The translations under genes were made by a program, and so were the position numbers. From Actinostola sp. cb2023 (taxonomy: Eukaryota > Cnidaria > Anthozoa > Actiniaria > Actinostolidae): DNA of 64,000 nucleotides. The notes under the pieces are model-generated. The model did no database searches and was not told the DNA's origin. It saw only the letters and a program-made list of their open reading frames with translations. Of this stretch, positions 58,716-64,000 are shown one piece after another. Numbering within the stretch: the stretch's first letter is position 1; each line of letters begins with the position of its first letter. The DNA is taken from the NCBI GenBank assembly GCA_033675265.1, contig JAUJYZ010000157.1:167001-231000 (forward strand), given 5' to 3'.

Positions 58716-60024
58716 CAGGCCCGTAGCCAGGGGGGTGCACGGGGTGCGTTCGCACCCCCATCCCCACAGACCCCAAAGGTCCACATTTTTTGGGGAAAGG
58801 TCCACTATTCACTGGCAAACTAAAACCGACTACACTCTCTTTCCACCGTGAACGAACCGCGCGCCAAACTTGTCCATGTAATCCATTATAACTTTGAATT
58901 TGACTTAGAAGAGGTGGTAAATCTGTTTGCCACCAAACACCCACAGAGCCGGCTGGATCACAGGCAACCCAATACGTTGGTAAGGGAATGTATGGGGATT
59001 TAAAATATGCCGTATTTTATTATATTTGGAAATAATTAATAAAAGTTTGTCAACTCTACCTGTTGTGTCATTCTGTTAAATAAATCCCTATTAAAATTCC
59101 CCCAAAACTGCACACAAGAGTCAAAAATCAACAGAATGATACAACACAGGTAAAGTTGACAAACTTTAATTAAATATTTCCAAATAAAATACGGCATATT
59201 TTAAATCCCCATACATTCCCTTACAAACGTATTGAGCTTGGGTTGTTTGTGATTAAATGGGACTGACTGGGAATGGCCATTTTTTTACACTGGGAAAATG
59301 GATTGTACCACTGGGACTGGGATTTTGCTAATGGGACTGGGAATTTCAAAACCACTTTGGGAATGGGAAAGCGTATTGCAAAACAGCATATTATTATAAG
59401 CCTTATACATTTTTCAATATGCATTGGTTTGCCGAGACAGTGTAGGAAGTAATTAGCAATACGCGTAAATCACAAATAGCTCTTGGAGAACGCTGGAAAT
59501 AGCATTTCCGAGCCGGCTCTAGATTTCAAAAATTTAGCGGCTCGCGCCTACGGCGCTCGCTAAACGTCTCCCACCACTTATTTTCCATTTCCGACGGCCC
59601 TGCAACGATATTATCCTTGCTGTGATAGGAGACGAGGATGAAGCTGCACATACAACCACAACACGCTCGGGAAGAATCATATAAAAGAGCGGAAATTGAT
59701 TATTTTTTTTGCAACCATTTATTATTCCACAAAATTCAGGTCAAATAGAGCAACCAAGAGAACGGTTTTTAATACGTTTCAAAGCAAGGAAGTCTTCAAA
59801 AAGCACACTTAGAAATGCAAACATAGTGAAACAATCATACTGGGATTTTCTTGAATTCATGTCAATGGGACTGGGATTTTTTTTTTAAATCGACTGGGAA
59901 ATGGGATTTGTAGGCTCCCTTCAGGACCCTCTATGAATTGCTGCTATCCTAAGTGCATTTTGATAGTTTGGTCCACTTTGGCCTGGGGAGCACCTCCCCA
60001 CAAAAAATCCTGGCTACGGGCCTG
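58716..60024. mobile_element. TIR element with 5-bp duplication (1.3 kb)
   Basis: The ends 'caggcccgtagccagg' and 'cctggctacgggcctg' are inverted, flanked by 'gttat' on both sides (58711-58715 and 60025-60029). Fragments with the same 'cgtagc' end occur near 9873, 10251 and 32628. It contains a nested palindrome at 58981-59222. No transposase seen. Confidence 0.75.
58981..59222. mobile_element. Nested palindromic MITE
   Basis: 'taagggaatgtatggggatt' at the left and its inverse at the right, with 'taaaatatgccgtattttat' arms and a short loop. Confidence 0.8.
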
Positions 60025-61391
60025 GTTATGTCTAACTCACGCGAAACTGGCCTAAAAGTACCCATTTGTTTATTCCCCGTATAGCCCAGACCCTACTAAC
60101 AGAACTGCACCGTGAACTTTCAGATGAAAACGAACAAATGATCGATATATCCATAGTGAAACACATGAGTTTCTCATACACACGAGGCAATTGTAATACT
60201 GATAGCACAACACAATTCAAAAGTAACAATTATTTATTTCAGGTAACCACTCAGTAACGTTCATTTGTACGACTGTGTAAAATTGAAATTAAAACACTAA
60301 TAACTATTAATTGTCCTGAATTACTCTGTGATAAATCAAATACAAAATTTTGATTCCATTTTAATGATAATGAAGCAGATTATTTCACGGCAATGTTGTA
60401 AGAAATATCGATATTGTTGCAAAGTCATTGCATGACCATGTTCAATGAAGTAATTAGTATTCATTCAGTACGTGTCGCTGTTGACATACAGATTCTAAAT
60501 GATGATTTGCGGACGAACTCTCAAATGTTTAATAATGGTATATTTACTGAATAAATCCATCTAGGCATTACATATATTTATTTTGATTGGATTGTAATAT
60601 GTTGTACATAGAGAGAGCTTGAAACCCTTGTTTTCCCGGCAAACTTCTATCACACAATCTGCTGATGTTGACTGACTGAGTGTTTATTGACTTAATTAGT
60701 ATGTGTGAAACGAAGCTATTTACCTTTTATCATGTTCTTGTAAGATTTTAAGGTCTTTTAAAGCACTAAAGAGTGGCTTGCGGTTAAAAAGACAGTATAC
60801 GAAGAACCAAGTCCGACTTATTGATGATAAACAAATACAATTTGACGGGAAAAGAGCCGACTACCTTGAAGAGTCGGAGTCTGCTCACGCGAAGTCGTTG
60901 AAAATATCCGAGTAAGAGTTTTTGGAAATCAAGAAAGGAAAGAATAAACTTGTTAAAAATGGCTAAATTAAGTAAATAAACTGCCGCACTTTTAAGAACG
61001 GACCTCCATAAAATGGCTTAAATTTAGTCGACCGCCGAAGGCCGTCGACAACTGACTTTTAACTCGAAGTGAAAATAAGATGTTTTTCGAAAATTTGCCA
61101 TTATTGCATGTAACCCAGCTCTACATAGGCTAAATATTACAACAAAACTAAATGTATCATAGAAAATCATGTAATATGAGTTTTACAGAGCGCCAAAGTG
61201 ACCCGAAATTTTAGCGTCTTTCAGGGCGATTTTGATGCAAAACAAGGGGGGGTGGTCAACTTTCGAGCAAAAGCCTGAACCAAACTTTAAATACGACCAT
61301 TCTTAATCTATTCCTATAGGTAATAAATGATAGCAATTTGAAAGGAATCGGCCGAACCCCATCTTTCAACTCTGCCCGGTTTTCTCAGACA

Positions 61392-62845
61392 ATGACACTT
61401 AAAGTTGCGATATTTATAATGTTTCAATATTATGGGAATTATGCCCCATTCACACTAGTCTCCCTCGCAGCCGTGTTTAGTGCCGTCACGCAACGCTCTC
61501 TCCCCTTACACACGGCTGCTTACCCAAGGACTACATTCCGTTACACATAATTATCCAATCAGAGCTTGTTGCCCGAAATCAGGTCAATGCTCGCGCCATA
61601 CCAAAGACCAGTGACAAACAAGATGAATGAATGAATGAATGAATGAATGAATGAATGAATGAATGAATGAATGAATGAATGAATGAATGAATGAATGAAT
61701 GAATGAATGAATGAATGAATGAATGAATGAATGAATGAATGAATGAATGAATGAATGAATGAATGAATGAACTTTAGTTAGACATGAATCAAAATCACTA
61801 AAATTAAAATTAATTACAAAGTGCTCTCCCTTTGAGCCGTTTAAAAAGATGGCGTCCATTGACGAAGCGTTTTGCCTTGCAGCGAAATAATTTCATATCA
61901 CAGAGTTTAACTGGGCAATACACTAAACCAATACACTAAATACGGCTGCCAGGAAGACTAGTAAATCGTGTATGTGAATTCATCTCCTAACTTTGCAACG
62001 TTCTTACAACAACGAAACATGAGCCTGGGAGTGTCAAGTCGTTGACAACTAGTGGACATGAATAACGAATAACTTGATATGATTGGCTAAACACTTACAA
62101 TTGGAACGGAATGTAATGCTTGGGTAAGCAGCCGTGTGTGTAAGGGGAGAGAGCGTTGCGTGACGACACTAAACACGGCTGCGAGGGAGACTACATTCAC
62201 ACCGTTTAGTCAGATTGGGGTTTTCTAATTGATAATTCTACATCGAAAACGCATCTGATTTAAAAACGATATTTAGAATGTTGCAATATTATGGGAATTA
62301 TGTCCCATTCACACATTTTTAGTTAGACTGGGTTTTCTTTTCTTTTAATTTCTCGCATCTAATTTCAAAAAGTCAAACTACCTGGTATTTATACTGTGTG
62401 GAACAAAGGACATTTTGCAACGAGTTTTGCACCAAAGGTTCTTCAGCATATAGTTCTCAAAACCGGTTCAGGACGGGGACGTTGGGGGTTAGGTGATACC
62501 GTAATACCGCATCTAAAATTGAAATTTGAAACAACAGTAGCAATGTTTTGGAAAACAACTGAATACCGAAATACGCTAAAGAAATTTGAATTTCACCGTA
62601 TACCGTAGCCCCAAATCGCGAAATACCGCATACCGTAGACCAGGACGATACCGCAATACCGCATCTCAGAATATAAAATACCGCAATAAAATATACGGAA
62701 CGACGGATACCGCAATACCGCAAGCCCCCATGACCCCCTCGTTCAGTTAAGCTACTTTTTTAAGCGTCGGGGTGAATGGAGCATCAGTTAACTGTTCCAG
62801 TTTGATAATGCATGACGCAACAATAGTAACAACAACAACAATATC
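61392..62845. repeat. Segmental duplication, copy 2 (right part)
   Basis: Resumes the match to copy 1 at 'cacttaaagttgcgatattt' and continues to the Penelope-like insertion. It ends with the first 'aacaacaatatc' of that element's target duplication. Confidence 0.85.
61622..61860 (-). mobile_element. LINE/SINE 3' tail with expanded (ATTC)n, copy 2
   Basis: About 37 ATTC units (61624-61769) behind 'gtctaactaaagttcat' on the minus strand. The same locus in copy 1 has about 7 units. The His-Ser-Phe-Ile frame is an artefact. Confidence 0.7.
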
Positions 62846-62898
62846 TTTTTTTGTAGTTATTTGAGTTTCCTCAACCCAAATTTATTGATCAACCAAGC

Positions 62899-62923
62899 TT
62901 TCGGGCTAATAGCCCATCATCAG
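62899..62923 (-). ncRNA. Hammerhead-type ribozyme core, left terminal repeat
   Basis: On the minus strand: CUGAUGA, a stem II hairpin (GGGCU / AGCCC) and GAAA, identical to the right-hand copy. Stem III and the cleavage site could not be settled by eye. Hammerhead motifs are known in Penelope-like terminal repeats. Confidence 0.55.
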
Positions 62924-62972
62924 GGTTAGAATAGTCAATCTTCAGTTACAATCTTCCCAACACAAAGTAGGA

Positions 62973-63626
62973 GTGATCCGTACTCTGTTTGATAGGGCAG
63001 ACCGCCTTTTATCGGATAACATTCACCAAGATCAAGAACGCACACATATTGGTAAAGCTCTTTCAAGCAACGGTTATCCAAAACAGTTCATACGGAAACA
63101 TTCAAGGTCTAACGAAAAGCGTAACCAGTCTCAACAGAAAGAAGATCCCGTGGGTTTTGCAGTTTTACCATATGTACATGGAGTAACGGAAAGGATTCAA
63201 CGAGTCTTAGGACAATATAACATCAAGTCCTGCGTTAAACCACATCAAACGCTAAGACAGATACTCTCCAAGCCCAAGGATGTTGTCCCTGCGGACAAGA
63301 AGGCCGGTGTAGTTTACATGGTACCATGTGCTGAATGTGACGCGCTTTACATCGGAGAGACTGGAAGGTCCCTTTCAACGAGAAAGAAAGAACACGAAGC
63401 AAGTGTGCGGCTTTGCAAGCCAGAAAAATCGGCTTTAGCAGAGCATGCAATCAAGAAAGGACATTCTATCGCCTGGGGCAGCACAAAAGTACTAGTAGAG
63501 GAGTCAAGATGGCACCAAAGGAAGTGGCATGAGTTATTAATAGCTAAGAACACTAATTCGATCACCAATAGAGATAGCGGTAGAATTCTTCCCAACAATT
63601 ATATTCCATTGATTAACAAATGTTAA
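62973..63626 (+). pseudogene. Penelope-like protein, C-terminal part with GIY-YIG endonuclease
   Basis: An open frame of about 217 codons without a supported ATG at its start; the RT that normally precedes it is missing. The first 100 residues match the linker after a Penelope RT ('GFAVLPYVHGVTERIQRVL'). The GIY-YIG nuclease domain follows: 'GVVYMVPCAECDALYIGETG' with its paired cysteines, then 'RSLSTRKKEH', with conserved Arg and His, and 'ALAEHAIKKGH' and 'RKWHELLI' further on. Such nucleases cut target DNA for integration. The nuclease domain looks complete, but the truncated copy cannot move by itself. Confidence 0.85.
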
Positions 63627-63844
63627 TGTTAGCTTGTAATTTGTGTTTTATCATGTAACTCATTGTAGTGTTTTTTTTAATTTTTTCTATTATGTTATTT
63701 ATTTTAATTACTTATCTGTAATTGTTTACATTCTATTTGTCTGTGCATTGATTAGCGCGCGCTACGTTATGCGCGCGCATGTATTTGTACACGCGTTTTT
63801 TGTTTGTAACAGCTGATTGTAACTGAAGATTGACTATTCTAACC

Positions 63845-63869
63845 CTGATGATGGGCTATTAGCCCGAAA
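63845..63869 (+). ncRNA. Hammerhead-type ribozyme core, right terminal repeat
   Basis: CUGAUGA at 63845-63851, a stem II of GGGCU (63853-63857) with AGCCC (63861-63865) closed by a 3-nt loop, and GAAA at 63866-63869. The flanking 'ttctaacc' and 'gggttgagga' could form part of stem I. Activity is not shown. Confidence 0.6.
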
Positions 63870-64000
63870 GCTTGGTTGATCAATAAATTTGGGTTGAGGA
63901 AACTCATATAACTATAAAAAATGTCAATACCAACCCACAAACAACTATTGAACAACAATATCGTTACCTTCTCTTCAGTAGCCTTTAGTGCCGCTGATCA

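Larger units (their letters stand above)
55658..61391. mobile_element. 5.7-kb element with about 960-bp terminal inverted repeats
   Basis: Left arm 55658-56620 and right arm 60429-61391 are near-identical inverted copies, with outer ends 'tgtctgagaaaaccgggcag' and 'ctgcccggttttctcagaca'. 'cactt' flanks both sides (55653-55657 and 61396-61400). Copy 1 of the segmental duplication reads straight through at about 49090-49100, so the element is an insertion. The interior holds MITEs, a tRNA-like piece and a nested element, but no transposase that I can recognise. Confidence 0.8.
62846..63950 (+). mobile_element. 5'-truncated Penelope-like element
   Basis: About 1.1 kb flanked by a 12-bp duplication 'aacaacaatatc' (62834-62845 and 63951-63962). 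Copy 1 (about 50400-50420) has the uninterrupted site. Terminal repeats of about 107 bp (62847-62953 and 63815-63921) are in inverted orientation, as known for some Penelope-like elements. Each carries a hammerhead-type core. The single open frame between them encodes the GIY-YIG end of the element protein. Confidence 0.85.

Noticed and set aside
60085..60257. Possible terminal exon of the host gene ('LLTELHRELSDENEQM')
   Set aside because: It has a fair acceptor and a reading frame to a stop, but lies inside the 5.7-kb insertion, which is absent from the sister duplicate. The donor is ambiguous. Kept only as a note for RNA checking.

Overview
This window looks like animal genomic DNA, most likely from a marine invertebrate, with an anthozoan-type cnidarian my best guess. 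It has spliceosomal introns, AT-rich non-coding DNA, and a dense mix of Ty3/gypsy, CR1/jockey-like LINE, Penelope-like, Tc1/mariner-like, PIF/Harbinger-like and foldback elements. The taxon is an inference. No gene is recognised well enough to take a standard symbol.

Layout. 1-3.0 kb holds palindromic repeats. 3.1-9.4 kb is a dead Ty3/gypsy element (gag, protease, RT/RNase H, integrase), with a 1.5-kb inverted-repeat element splitting the pol region. 10.3-12.5 kb holds minisatellites, MITEs and a candidate minus-strand exon. A plus-strand host gene runs from about 12.8 kb to at least 55.6 kb. Its 5' part encodes a domain resembling the TRADD N-terminal fold, then a 2.7-kb exon with a coiled coil and nine nearly identical 53-residue repeats. 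17.6-20.6 kb is an antisense LINE lying in an intron. From 21.9 kb on, the gene appears as small exons of 33-129 nt. All have lengths divisible by three and all are in phase 1-1, so any of them can be skipped or duplicated without breaking the frame.

The most unusual feature is this micro-exon array (26.3-55.6 kb). I place its members in four families (here alpha, beta, gamma, delta). Within a family the intron flanks are nearly the same, while the exon differs in sequence and, in beta and gamma, in length. In the alpha, beta and gamma exons 100 of 143 complete codons end in G by hand count. Whole modules, including their MITEs and microsatellites, have been duplicated: gamma modules at 27.3, 29.0 and 45.7 kb, and a larger duplication at 48.6-50.5 and 55.2-64 kb. 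One delta copy has lost its splice donor.

The duplicated blocks act as internal empty sites. They date a 5.7-kb element with about 960-bp terminal inverted repeats, and a Penelope-like element (GIY-YIG ORF, inverted terminal repeats, hammerhead-type core) with a 12-bp target duplication. A working hypothesis is a rapidly evolving adaptor or receptor-like protein with a repeat scaffold and a modular, alternatively spliced charged C-terminal region. Transcript data are needed to confirm it.
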